64,000 bases of DNA from Paraspadella gotoi (Eukaryota; Chaetognatha), in NCBI GenBank assembly GCA_051294375.1, contig CM119269.1, positions 8,429,225 through 8,493,224 of the forward strand, in the 5' to 3' direction. Position numbers and translations under genes: made by a program. Positions 42,844-52,650 of the stretch are shown here, one piece after another (position 1 is the first letter of the stretch; every line of letters starts with the position of its first letter). The notes under the pieces are model-generated. The model did no database searches and was not told the origin of the DNA. It saw only the letters and a program-made list of their open reading frames with translations.

Positions 42844-45767
42844 TCATCTTCACTAAACTCAACTTTCACAGAGAAAATTGTTGTAAAATCACTTGCTGAT
42901 GAAGACTCTAACTTTGTAAGAGTCGAACAAGTCCGACTTACTTGTCAAAAAAAATTTCGTTGCCACATTAAAACTGTTTTTCCATTTTCAGCTAAATTTA
43001 GTTTGTTAATTGATGCGATAATCCTTTCTTTTTCGTTGTTTATTGATATTAGAGAAAGCAAATTTTGAATTTTTAACAACGATTTTAATTAATAGTTGGA
43101 CATGTTTCGGCTTGTTTGCTTCAAGCCTTCATCAGCATATGACATTCAATAATAAATTTTGTGTAAAAGAAGAGTATGTGAGAGAGAGAGAGAGAGAGAA
43201 GAGAGAGAGGGTAAAAGTTTTTTACAGCAAAGTGGTGAGACAGAATGTGGTCAGATGTGAGGACAGGTTGAAGGTGAGGGCAGATTGAGTGAGTTGTGAA
43301 AAGAGTGAAACTTGTTAAAGAGAGAGAGACGAGACGAGAAACAAAACAACAGGGATAAATAAACTATTAATTAAAAATCGTTGTTAAAAATTCAAAATCT
43401 TTGCTTTCTCTAAGTTTTTTAATTGAAAAGCGTAGTGACATTCAAACATAAACAAACACGCAGTTCTGCATGTGAAGTTATTAACTTGATAGAATAAATT
43501 GTATTTAATTCATATTAAAGCTCGAGTGATAATTTCAAAGTCATGAGCAAGTCAAGAATTTAGCCAGGGGCAGTGAAAATCCTAAAAACTACACATTTAC
43601 TATTCAAATTTTCAAATCAGTATTATCCTTTTCTTTTCTGTTACGTCATTAAGTCATTACGTCATTTTATGTCATTAGTCTCGTCATTAGTTACATCATT
43701 TTATGTCATTTTAGTCATGTTTTATCCTTTAGTGTCAATTTATTATTTTAAGTCATTTTATGTCCTTTTAGTCATATCTGGTCCTTTTATCATTACGTAA
43801 TTACGACATTTTACGTCCTGTCATTTTAGTCACGTTTAGTTCTTTAGTCATTACGTCATTACGTCATTTTACGTAATGATGTGATTTTGGATCCTCTGTT
43901 TTGATGATTTTAATATAACACAAAAAAAAATTATCCGTTTGAGCTTCCCACGCAGTTTCTCTCTCACATCATAAACCGACTCACGACAAAGGGGCCGCTC
44001 CAACCACGATATCTCGGACGGAAGACAAATCGTATTTCTTGACCATCGGATGTTTGTTGAGAAAAACCAAAACTGGCGGAGCGACCGGCAGAGAATGGAG
44101 CCGATAGCGAGAGATTGTCTCCAGAAAGATCACAGGATCAAACTTGCGCATCATCACTATCGGGTTTCTCAGGTGAAGATGAAGGACGAATAGCGCGATT
44201 TGCGCGACGTGAAATATGGGGAACATGGCCAAGACGTTGTCCACGTGGCCGAACAGTTCTTTCCTGAAGATAGTAAATTCAAGATGTTCCAATATTTAGC
44301 ATAATTCCTAACCTAACCTTTATCTTTAACCTTATCCCTAACTCCTAACTCCTTCAGTGTCTACCTGCACAATTGACTGAGACAAGAGATAAAAGAGCCG
44401 TGTGTCAATTCGACTCCTTTTGGCAAACCCGTCGTTCCTGAAGAAAATGGGATGAACGAAACGTGAGTCATTGGATCGATCAAGTCAAGCCGCCGGGTCC
44501 TCGAAGGAAAAGCATCTCCGGTGTCGCGTAGCATTTGAGAAATGGACATTTCCGCGCGGCTTTCCGAGTTGTCATCGTTATCGATCAGGATCAAGGGAAC
44601 GTTGGCCAAGAGAGGATCTTTTAATGCCTCCGCGGCAACGTTGTACAGACTTCCATCGGCAACAACCATTTTTGCTGAGGTCATCATCAACTGAAACCGA
44701 AATAAAATGGCTGGTCACATTGTGAGAAGGACATGCAAATAACAATTATGAAATTGGTGAAACTAATAACAAAAAATTGTCATTTATGAAATTGGTACTT
44801 GTATTTAGGTATTTGTCTAATAAATAAGCAATCTTTCCCTTGAGTTTGGACAGGTTATTGTGGTTTAAGGCTTCCATCACTCTTAAAAGATAATGACAGC
44901 AGGACTGTGCAAACTTTAAAAAAAGACTCCATCACATCCTTATTCATTTAAAGGTACCTGACTTCCCTATCAATGAAGTGGTATAATGTTTCAAAGAATG
45001 TTTTATAATGTACATTGTATAATATTGTAATAAAAAGTTCTTAAAATTATGGGACTATCGAGGTTTTTTTGGTCAATCTTGGCTGCCGTTACCGAGTCCC
45101 CAGTCCCCTCTGTGAGTTGCTTTGCCTTCTGCATTACTGGATCAGGCGGACCACTAGTTATCGGTGGATTAACCAACTCGTCACGTTCTTAGTGTACTTT
45201 TTGGCTCGAATATAATGCCAAATAAACCTAAAATTTTAAAACTTTTGATGAAACCTGTTTCCTCAGTTCGGCGGCATTAAACGCCGGATTGGCCGGCGTA
45301 AAGGCGGCGCCAATTCCTAACGTTGCCAACATGATGGATAGACACTCGATGGAATTTCCCGCAAACAACGCCACCGTATCCTTGGCACCAATCCCTCGCT
45401 TCACCATCGCCGACCCGATGGACGTTGCGCTTTCTTGCAGCTCGCCGCGAAAGACGGTGCGGCCGGATTCGGCGTCGACGATGGCGACGGCCTCCGCTGA
45501 AGACGAATCGTCGTCGTCGTTGTCATCTTCAAAAACGAAAGTGAAGATATCGATTTCTGGTACAACGACTTTCGGAAAAGGCGATTGGTAAATTTTTTGT
45601 TTCTTTGTCGATGTGGAAAACGACGAGCACCAAGGCTGAATTGAAATGGAATCGTTGCCAACCTTGGCCGTGACCACTTGATCTTTGATACGCGAAGAAA
45701 TTGAGGAGACGAAACGAGGTTGAAAACCGCGATTGTAAAGAGGAACTGAGATTCGCCGCAACCACAT
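39817..45767 (-). CDS. acyl-CoA synthetase, 4-coumarate-CoA ligase/luciferase-like AMP-binding enzyme (7 exons, complete)
   Basis: Adenylate-forming ligase: carboxylate + ATP + CoA to acyl-CoA + AMP + PPi. Exons in coding order are 45767-45255, 44690-44365, 44263-43985, 42071-42017, 41663-41493, 40611-40375 and 40026-39817. All phases agree, giving 596 aa, slightly longer than usual 4CLs (about 540-560). The P-loop [11 protein letters not shown] is at about 254-264, MWGMTE at 392-397, and '[16 protein letters not shown]' with YVVDR and '[16 protein letters not shown]' at about 468-508. The C-terminal lysine motif [12 protein letters not shown] has catalytic Lys581, with Ser in place of the usual Thr. 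The N-terminus '[19 protein letters not shown]' is basic and lacks acids, which suggests a mitochondrial presequence. The C-terminus KDN is not a PTS1 signal. The substrate cannot be read from the sequence; medium-chain or aromatic acids are both possible. Confidence 0.95.
40694..40841. mobile_element. 148-bp inverted-repeat element (MITE-like) in acyl-CoA synthetase intron 5
   Basis: The left arm contains 'GTCTTTGTGGGTATTACAAG' (within 40,694-40,728) and the right arm its complement 'CTTGTAATACCCACAAAGAC' (within 40,806-40,841). Arms are about 35 bp with an internal AT-rich spacer of about 78 bp. Confidence 0.85.
41171..41356. mobile_element. foldback element: near-perfect 87-bp-arm hairpin with 12-base loop
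   Basis: The left arm 41,171-41,257 and right arm 41,270-41,356 are reverse complements with about one mismatch. The loop is 41,258-41,269 (AAACACTGATGA). Arm sequence includes GACAGACATGTTTCGACTC and its complement. It lies in intron 5 of the acyl-CoA synthetase gene, so the transcript would carry a long double-stranded stem. Confidence 0.93.
41805..41865. mobile_element. Helentron-like terminus fragment (reverse of 9795-9875)
   Basis: 'TTAGTTGCGCCGCGAGTACT' followed by 'CGGTCTGTCGGTATGTATGT' and 'CTGTCGGTCTGTCCCA', the reversed arrangement of the 9.8 kb copy. Located in intron 4 of the acyl-CoA synthetase gene. Confidence 0.45.
42100..42480 (+). other. unexplained GC-richer open stretch in acyl-CoA synthetase intron 3
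   Basis: Two overlapping plus-strand frames of about 106-135 residues. One reads '[18 protein letters not shown]' then '[20 protein letters not shown]', which looks more protein-like than the surrounding AT-rich intron. Upstream it starts with 'TATAGGCTTTCGATTTCGTT', also found at 41,145 and near 43,025. That suggests it belongs to the same transposable family as the foldback elements, perhaps a captured or mobile-element-encoded fragment. No domain recognised. Confidence 0.35.
42655..42842. repeat. (CT)n microsatellites
   Basis: CT runs at about 42,655-42,680 and a longer one at 42,774-42,842. Confidence 0.95.
43048..43414. mobile_element. 367-bp MITE-like element with ~50-bp terminal inverted repeats
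   Basis: 'TTAGAGAAAGCAAATTTTGA' + 'ATTTTTAACAACGATTTTAA' at the left is matched in reverse by 'TTAAAAATCGTTGTTAAAAA' + 'TTCAAAATCTTTGCTTTCTC' at 43,371-43,413. The inner left region contains 'GACATGTTTCGGCTTGTTTG' and TTCAAGCC, the same core seen at 37,660 and in the 41,171 hairpin. In intron 3 of the acyl-CoA synthetase gene. Confidence 0.85.
43630..43885. repeat. short tandem array of GTCATTACGTCATTTTA-type units
   Basis: About 20 imperfect units of 10-17 bases built on GTCATTA / ACGTCATTTTA / ATGTCCTTTTAGTC. Several contain TTACGTCA or TACGTCATT, which resemble ATF/CREB half-sites, but this is most simply a minisatellite. It lies about 100 bp into intron 3, next to exon 3 of the acyl-CoA synthetase gene. 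Confidence 0.85.
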
Positions 45768-45824
45768 TTTTCAACGCTGAAAATTTACCGACTCTGCATA
45801 AATTTATTACTATTAATATACTAG

Positions 45825-46053
45825 TATGGTGGACTAAAACCCACCAACCGTTCATCAGCGGCCATTGTTGCCGGAGGCAAGTCATTCGCCTCCCAACCCA
45901 AAGGTCCGGGGTTCTAGCCCGGTGGTCGTCTGGCAGAGGGACGGGGCGCTTAACCCGCCTGTAACATGGTGTTACAGCCTGATCCGAAGCTCAGGGACTG
46001 CTTATATTGAACGGTTCTATCACTAACTCATAACAATAATTACTGTCTCTTCA
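45825..46053 (+). repeat. tRNA-derived SINE-like repeat, family 1, copy 4
   Basis: Near full-length copy starting with the TGGTGGACTAAAACCCACCA hairpin and lying 58 bp upstream of the acyl-CoA synthetase start codon, in the opposite orientation. It therefore occupies the 5' UTR or core promoter position of that gene. It lacks about 10 bp of the 'AGTTAAGAGGGACGGGGCG' segment found in other copies. Confidence 0.85.
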
Positions 46054-46246
46054 CTAGCATATTTACTATTAAAAAATTGTATCAAACAATAAATACAATT
46101 TTTTTTTGTGTATGTGTATCAACTTGTATCAACACGCATTAGCATGTTCTAATTAACGGTAAAAGCAAAAAAAATTTTTCGTCTTCAAACTTAAAACTTT
46201 AAAACGAGTTCGAAACGAATTTAATTAAGGAGCAACCAGTGGAAGC

Positions 46247-46251
<5 letters not shown>

Positions 46252-46290
<39 letters not shown>
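46252..46290. repeat. (GA)n microsatellite
   Basis: Pure GA run. Confidence 0.95.
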
Positions 46291-46298
<8 letters not shown>

Positions 46299-46410
46299 AA
46301 CTGCTGAAAAAAAAAAAAGATTTTGAGAAAAGAATTTTAGGGTCAGAATTGAATCGAAAAATAATGTCTGACAATTTACGTACTTTGAACATCGATTAAA
46401 AAGAGAGAAA

Positions 46411-46952
46411 CAAGTTTGAGCAAACAATGTAGGATCTGCCTCCGATAATTAAGTGGTAATCAGCTAATCCGATGATAAATCACGTTCATTCTTTCTGACT
46501 TTCAATTTGTGATCTTAACAGATCATAACAGATCATCACATAACAAATCATGAGATACTTCTTTATAAATTTAAGAAAAAATCTATAAATCAATTAATCT
46601 ATTAATGAACCAGTAGCTGCGCCAATAATAACTTACATATTTTGGTCAAATTGCCTAATTTGGTCAAATTACATAATTTGGTCAGCTTTCATAATTTGGT
46701 CAACTGGCATGATTTGGTTAACTGGCATTATTTTGTCAACTGGAAAAATTTGGTCAACTGGCATAATTTAGTCAATTGGCATAATTTGGTCTACTCGCAT
46801 AATTTTGTCAACTAGCAAAATTTGGTCAACTGACATAATTTGGTCAACTGACATAATTTGATCAACTGGCATAATTTGGTCAACTGGCATAAATTGTCCA
46901 CCTTGCATATTTTGATTAACTGGCATAATTTGGTCATTCAATAATTTTATCT

Positions 46953-47008
<56 letters not shown>

Positions 47009-47258
47009 CTTAAACAAAATTTAAATGTTTTTTTCCATTTCCGTTCGCTCGATTTTACCAAAACTGTCCAGCACACACTTTCCTACTGACGTACAAAATT
47101 TCATCTCAATCAATCCATTTAATTGTGAATAATTTGAATAATTGTGAGTAAATATAAGTAAAGAGATTTGCATAAATATAACTTTTTTTATTTAAACTCA
47201 TTTCCACTCGCATGATTCCATCAAAACTTATTATTATTAGCAGATCCCGACTAAAAAC
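46411..47258 (-). mobile_element. pearl/Helentron-like element, copy 3 (about 0.85 kb, reversed)
   Basis: The right-end sequence appears reversed at 46,411 ('CAAGTTTGAGCAAACAATGT' then AGGATCTGCC) and the left end reversed at 47,240 (GCAGATCCCGACTAAAAAC). Between them are an 18-bp array (46,640-46,945, 'ATTTGGTCAACTGGCATA' type, about 16 copies), a GA block (46,953-47,008) and a single core unit of about 120 bp (47,070-47,230). No GTCC microsatellite is left in this copy. Confidence 0.72.
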
Positions 47259-47973
47259 TTTGTTTTCGTTCTTGGCTTGAATTTCGAATGCGAGAAACTT
47301 CACGATGAGAAGAGAAGAAAAGACGAGGACTGAAGATTCTTTGTGATTTCTTCTAGATGACCGGGGTCAACTCGAGTCGCCAGAGTATCACTATCGAGGG
47401 ATGAGAATTAATGGAACAATTCCTAGACTTTCTCAGGCTCAAGTAAAAAGCAGAAATCAATCCATACGAATACGAAAACCGTTCATCTATCTGACATGTC
47501 CGTTTAAAATACAAATAAAACAAAATGTATTATGTCAATGTGTTTTTTTGTTTTTTAACCGTGAAATATAAAAAGAGACATCTAGACATCGATATTGGAA
47601 TCCGTTAATAGAAACAAAATAAAAAAAATATAAAAAAGCTGTTGAAGTATTTAAAAAAAAAATTTTAAATGTTATGTTATGGTGCTTTCGATTATTAGGC
47701 AAAGTTAAAGGTGAGGGTTAAGGTTTAGGATTAGGTTAGGGTTAGGGATTATAGTTAGGGATTGGTTTACTTTATATTATATTGAGTTAAAATTAAATTC
47801 TGGCATAAAGGAGCAGAAATAGAGCGCTCTGAAAATTCAAATTCGTAACTTTGTTCAATTTCCTTCTGATTTTACATCTTTTATTATTATTTTATTTTCA
47901 CTTCTTTTACTTTCCTACATTTTTTTTTCATTATTTTTATTTTAATTCGAATGAATTTGAACACCATTCATGT

Positions 47974-48206
47974 TGAAGAGACAGTAATTATTGTTATGTG
48001 TTAGTGACAGAACCGTTCAAATAAGCAGTCCCTGAGCTTCGAATCAGGCTGTAACACCATGTTACAGGCGGGTTAAGCGCCCCGTCCCTCTTAACTGCCA
48101 GACGACCACCGGGCTAGAACCCCGGACCTTTGGGTTGGGAGGCGAATGACTTGCCTCCGGCACCAATGGCCGCTGATGAACGGTTGGTGGATTTTAGTCC
48201 ACCATA
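47974..48206 (-). repeat. tRNA-derived SINE-like repeat, family 1, copy 5 (full length)
   Basis: Full-length copy that ends in the TGGTGGATTTTAGTCCACCA hairpin. It has a small deletion (TTCAAATAAGC instead of TTCAATATAAGC). Confidence 0.85.
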
Positions 48207-48209
48207 AAG

Positions 48210-49105
48210 TTTTTATTTTCATTTATTCGTTGATCATTTTTATCATTTGTTCGTTTTTTTCGTTTGATCCCCTATTGTTAGAATTTAATTTGACTTTTGC
48301 TTCTTTTAAATCTTCACTTCACGTTCTTTTTTTTAAAGCAGAAAAATTGTTTCACATTTTCAATAAAATTATTGTTCTGACTTTCTTTTGTTTAATATTT
48401 TGTTTTAACTTTTGTTTTCTCTAAATGAATGGATAATTTTTATATTGGTTGTACAAATTTCATAAAATTATTAAAATTTTAAAGACAGACAGAGGTAACT
48501 TTAATTTTTGAAAAAGCGAGACTGATATGATTTAATCATTTTTTGGACACTTATAGCTCGTCTGTAACGGAGAACCAGATGGATTCGAATGGCAATGGCA
48601 TCCGATGCCATATTGATCAGCGAATGTCTTTTAATATTCAGAGGTGGTGTTGTCAAACTCATTTACTTTCGGGCGAAACTCCGGGATTAGGATTTTTCTC
48701 TTGCGAACTTTGCAACCTTTCCTTATTTAATAATTTCATTACAACAAAAAAGAATCGTAAATATAACGTACATTTGGTTTGATTTTAATTCATTTTATGT
48801 CAAGATAATCAATGGGTACAATAGCAAACCTATTTTTGGTGGTTTTGAAATAAATATCTGTTTTTAAAATTATGGCACTCGATAAAAAAAAAAAACAGCT
48901 TGAAAGACAGTAATACTGCAAAAATAAAAATACAACACAATTTGCCTTCCGTATGTCGTGTCGTTGGAATTCCCTCGAGGTCAAGATTTTTTGTAATTTA
49001 TGATTTGTCATCACTTTGTTGTTGATCCTGTTTCGTCTTTTGTTTTGGGTCCAGTTTCGTGATTGTTGTCCTTCGTCAGATATAACACCCCACCTTTAAA
49101 CGCCT
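48210..49105. other. intergenic; one unexplained open stretch at 48,543-48,782
   Basis: A plus-strand frame of about 79 residues ('RCHIDQRMSFNIQRWCCQ' then a Cys-rich patch) lies after TTATAG at 48,553-48,558. It has several cysteines (WCC, CELC) but no zinc-finger spacing I can confirm, and no neighbouring exon. Probably not coding. The rest is AT-rich 3' flank of the 49.1-56.2 kb gene. Confidence 0.3.
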
Positions 49106-49110
49106 CCCCC

Positions 49111-52100
49111 TTAGCACACGAAGAGTGTCACAGGTTCAGCCGGAAATGCTCGTCGGGTCTTCCATCCGCTTCCCTTATGCCGCCTAGTCGTCGGCCCTTC
49201 GTAGACTGAAGGGATCTCCTCGTAGATGTGTTCCTTCGAAAGAGTCGACAAAAGACTCGGTTCGTATTCCAACACCTTCGCCACGCCGGCGCCTCCGACG
49301 CCGGCACCGCGCCGCTTCGATTTTCTCGGCGTTCTCTCCGGTGGCGGCGTCGGCAGCGCCCCCACTCGCGCGTACACGTGACCATCTCTCTTTCCGGAAT
49401 GCCGGGCGCCGGCGGCGGCGGCGCCTCGGGTCCGCTCTTCCGCGACGCGATCGGCACCGCCGCCGGCACCACCGCCGGCGTCGTCGTGCGGCAAATCGTA
49501 GCCCGTTGCCATGTTGAGGATGAGAAAGTCGGTCTTGTCGGGCGGCCGACGTGAGTGAGAGTGAGTCGTCGGGTGACTGTGTCGGTAACGCGTGTGACGT
49601 GACGATGATTTTCCCGATTTTCGTCGATCTTTTCGATGATCCTTTGCCCGACGAGTTTTGGTTCCGTCGCGGTCGTCGTCGTCGTCGTCTTCATCGTCGT
49701 CGTCTTCGAAAGTCACGCGCGTTTCCTTCTCCAACGAACGATGAATTGTCTTCGAGTCTTTCAACCTTCGAGTGGGGGTTGTCGCCGCTGCCGCCGCTAC
49801 CTCTGCCGCAGCTGCCGCTGCTTTTGCAGTCTCTTTCTTCGATTCTCCAGATCCTCGACGCGGCGGCGTTTTCGTCGCGGCTTTGGCAGCTGCTGCTCCG
49901 ACTGCGGAGGCGTCCGCCACTGCTGAGGAATCGGCGACGGCGTCGACGAACTCTTCGGGTTTTCCGAAATCGTAGAGCAGCGGTCGAATCGGAGGCTTCG
50001 TCTCGAGGAATTCAGTCTGCTGCGTCGGACGATGCAGGTGCTGTATTTGATGCTGTGATTGCTGCTGTTGCTGCAATAGCGCCCGCCTTGCTTGAAGAGA
50101 GTCCGTCTTGGCGGAGCTCGTGTTCGCAGACGACATAACTCCGCCGCCGCCGCCGCCGCAGTCGCCGCATTGAACGCAGCCTCCGCATTCGGCGACACCT
50201 CCACGCGCTCGTCGTCGTCGTCTCTCAAGGTCTTTGACGATGGATCTCATGTCGACGGCGACGCGACGGAATCGATCGTCGACGACGACGAATCCTCGGC
50301 GATCGTCGTCGTCCACATCCTCGAATTCATCGTCGTTATCGTCGTTGTCGGCGACGTCGCCCGGTTTCCGACAATTGTCGTAAGCTTCCTCCAAGGAGGC
50401 CGTGCCCAAAACCGGACAGTGGAAAGGCCCGTGGGGATTGTCCGAAGAGCTTTTCCGGCGACGCTCGGTTGAAATATTTTCCTCAAGGGTTTGACCGAGA
50501 AGTCTCCCGGCGCCGGAATCGCATTCCTCGAGTGTCTCGTAGACGGTCGGTTCCGGAAGGCGGGAAGAGGGCGCCGTGGATCGAGGCGGCGTCGCGGGCG
50601 GCGTTCTTTTGTGATTCGGCGTCGACCTTTTAGTCTTTCGCTCCGACGAGGAGGAAGAGGAGAAGGATTTTCGATGAACGTCTCTGACCAGATCGGGCAC
50701 GGCGTCGTGGCCGGATTCCCGGCGTTGCCCGGCGTCGTGTTCGGAATCAGGACGCTGTCCGGCGCATTTTCTGCCCTCGTCGGCGCCGAGACTCAATCGC
50801 GCCAAATTCATTTCGACGCCGAATTTTCCTTCGTTGGCGACGGCGTCGTATTCGTGTCGGAATTTCCGCAGAGCGCCGATTTTTCCATCCACGGCGCTAT
50901 TTTTCGACGCCGCTTCGTCTCCAGCGGCGTCCTCTTCCATGATTCTGCCCAAGAATCCCCAAGATGGCGGCGTGGCGATGACGCGCCCCTTTCGGTTGGC
51001 GTGGCGCCATCTAGAATCGTCGGCGTCGATTGACCGAGCGTCCAGCGACGTTTCCGCTTCTGGAAGGGCGTCGCCGCAGTCGGCATAGAGTTCCGAAGTT
51101 GGCGGCGGCGGTGGAAAGTAAAGCGAAGGCGGTGGACGCGCCGTTGTGACGCCGCTGTTGGCGGTGAAAACGGCGCCGGTTGGAGATGGAACCACATCTG
51201 GCTTTCTCGCGGCGTCGGCGGCGTCTTCCGCCCATGGTTCTGCGTACAAGTTTTCTGGTGAACCCGGCGTCCTTTCTGCTTCCTGTGCTAATTCTTGCGT
51301 CGCCGATTCGAGTGGCATCGCGTAAACGATTTCCGGCGCTACAAGGCCGGCGTCGTCACGGCGCGATCGGATCCTTCGTTTGTCTTTCTTTCCTTTCTCC
51401 CGACGCCATTCCTTGTCTCGGCGTCCTTCTTTGTCTCGGCGTCCTTCTTTGTCCCGGCGCGCTTCTTTCTCTCTTCGAGCGGCCATCCTCCAATTGGCTT
51501 TGACCCAAATCCATTTCGCTTTTTCGTTTCGCGGCGTCGTTTCGTCCTCGTCGTCGTCGTCGTCCTGCGGCGCCAATGCCGTCCCGCCGGCGCCGTTTCG
51601 ACGCCGCGGTGCCAACGGACTTCCGTTCATCAACGGAATTCCGTAGAGTTTCTCGTTTTCGAGTCGAGAGGCGAATCGAGGCGGCGCCGCGGAAACCCGA
51701 GCGGCGTTGTGGTTCGAAGCGGCGTCGACGCTGTCGGCGGCGGCAGCGCCATCTGCGTCGACGGAGTCCGCTTGACTTCGGCGTGGGTGGGAAGAAAGGT
51801 CGGAGACTTCGGCGCGAGCGTCTGATGAAAAATATTGTTATATTTGTAAATTTACGTATAAATTGATTTATTTAGGGTTAAATTAAAGTCTCACCGAAAT
51901 CAGTTGAGTTTTGACTGGAAGTCATTTCATCTGTGGCGTCTTCGTACAAATATTTTTCAAATTCGTGGCGAATGATATGATTCCTTAAAAATTAAAAAAA
52001 ATCACTTTATAATTAATAGAATTTTAAAAATTTGTTAATAATTATAGTTGCTACTTTGTTTATCCATCAAGAAGAAGACAAGAGAGCGAGCTAGGAGCTG

Positions 52101-52403
52101 CCGAAGTATCTAAACAAAAGTCACCGAAGCTGAGAAGTTTTTGCTGGTCATCCCTTTTGAAATTTATAAACAATATAAAAAGATGCAGAGAAAGAGAGAA
52201 AGAAAAAAAGAGAGAAAAAAGGAAGATAGAAAAAGAAAGAGAAAAAGAAAAAGAGAAAGAAAGGAAGAGAGAAAGAAAGAAAGAGACAAAAAGAAAGAGA
52301 CAAAAAGAAAGAGAGAAAAAGAAAGAAAGATAGAGAGAAATAGAGAGAGAAAAAGAGAAAGAAAGAGATAAAGAAAAAGAGAAAAAGAGAAAGAGAGAAA
52401 GAG

Positions 52404-52434
<31 letters not shown>

Positions 52435-52575
52435 GAGAAAGAAAGAAAAAAATAAAGAAAGAACAAAAAAGAAATTGAGATCTGGTTTTCGAGTTTCTGA
52501 TCAGGACTAAGCGGCCTGTGATTCTGTTATTCTGTGATCAGATTAAATCTTTAATCCCTTTCCATCGAAGCCGCC

Positions 52576-52650
<75 letters not shown>

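Noticed and set aside
46768-47076. Minus frame with MPVDQIMPVDQI repeats
   Set aside because: Encoded by the 18-bp array in pearl-like copy 3; the neighbouring GA run continues the frame by chance.
49228-51866. Plus-strand frames of 70-195 codons opposite the large minus-strand exon
   Set aside because: GC-rich antisense shadows of a real exon; Arg/Ser/Val-rich, no domains, no splice logic.
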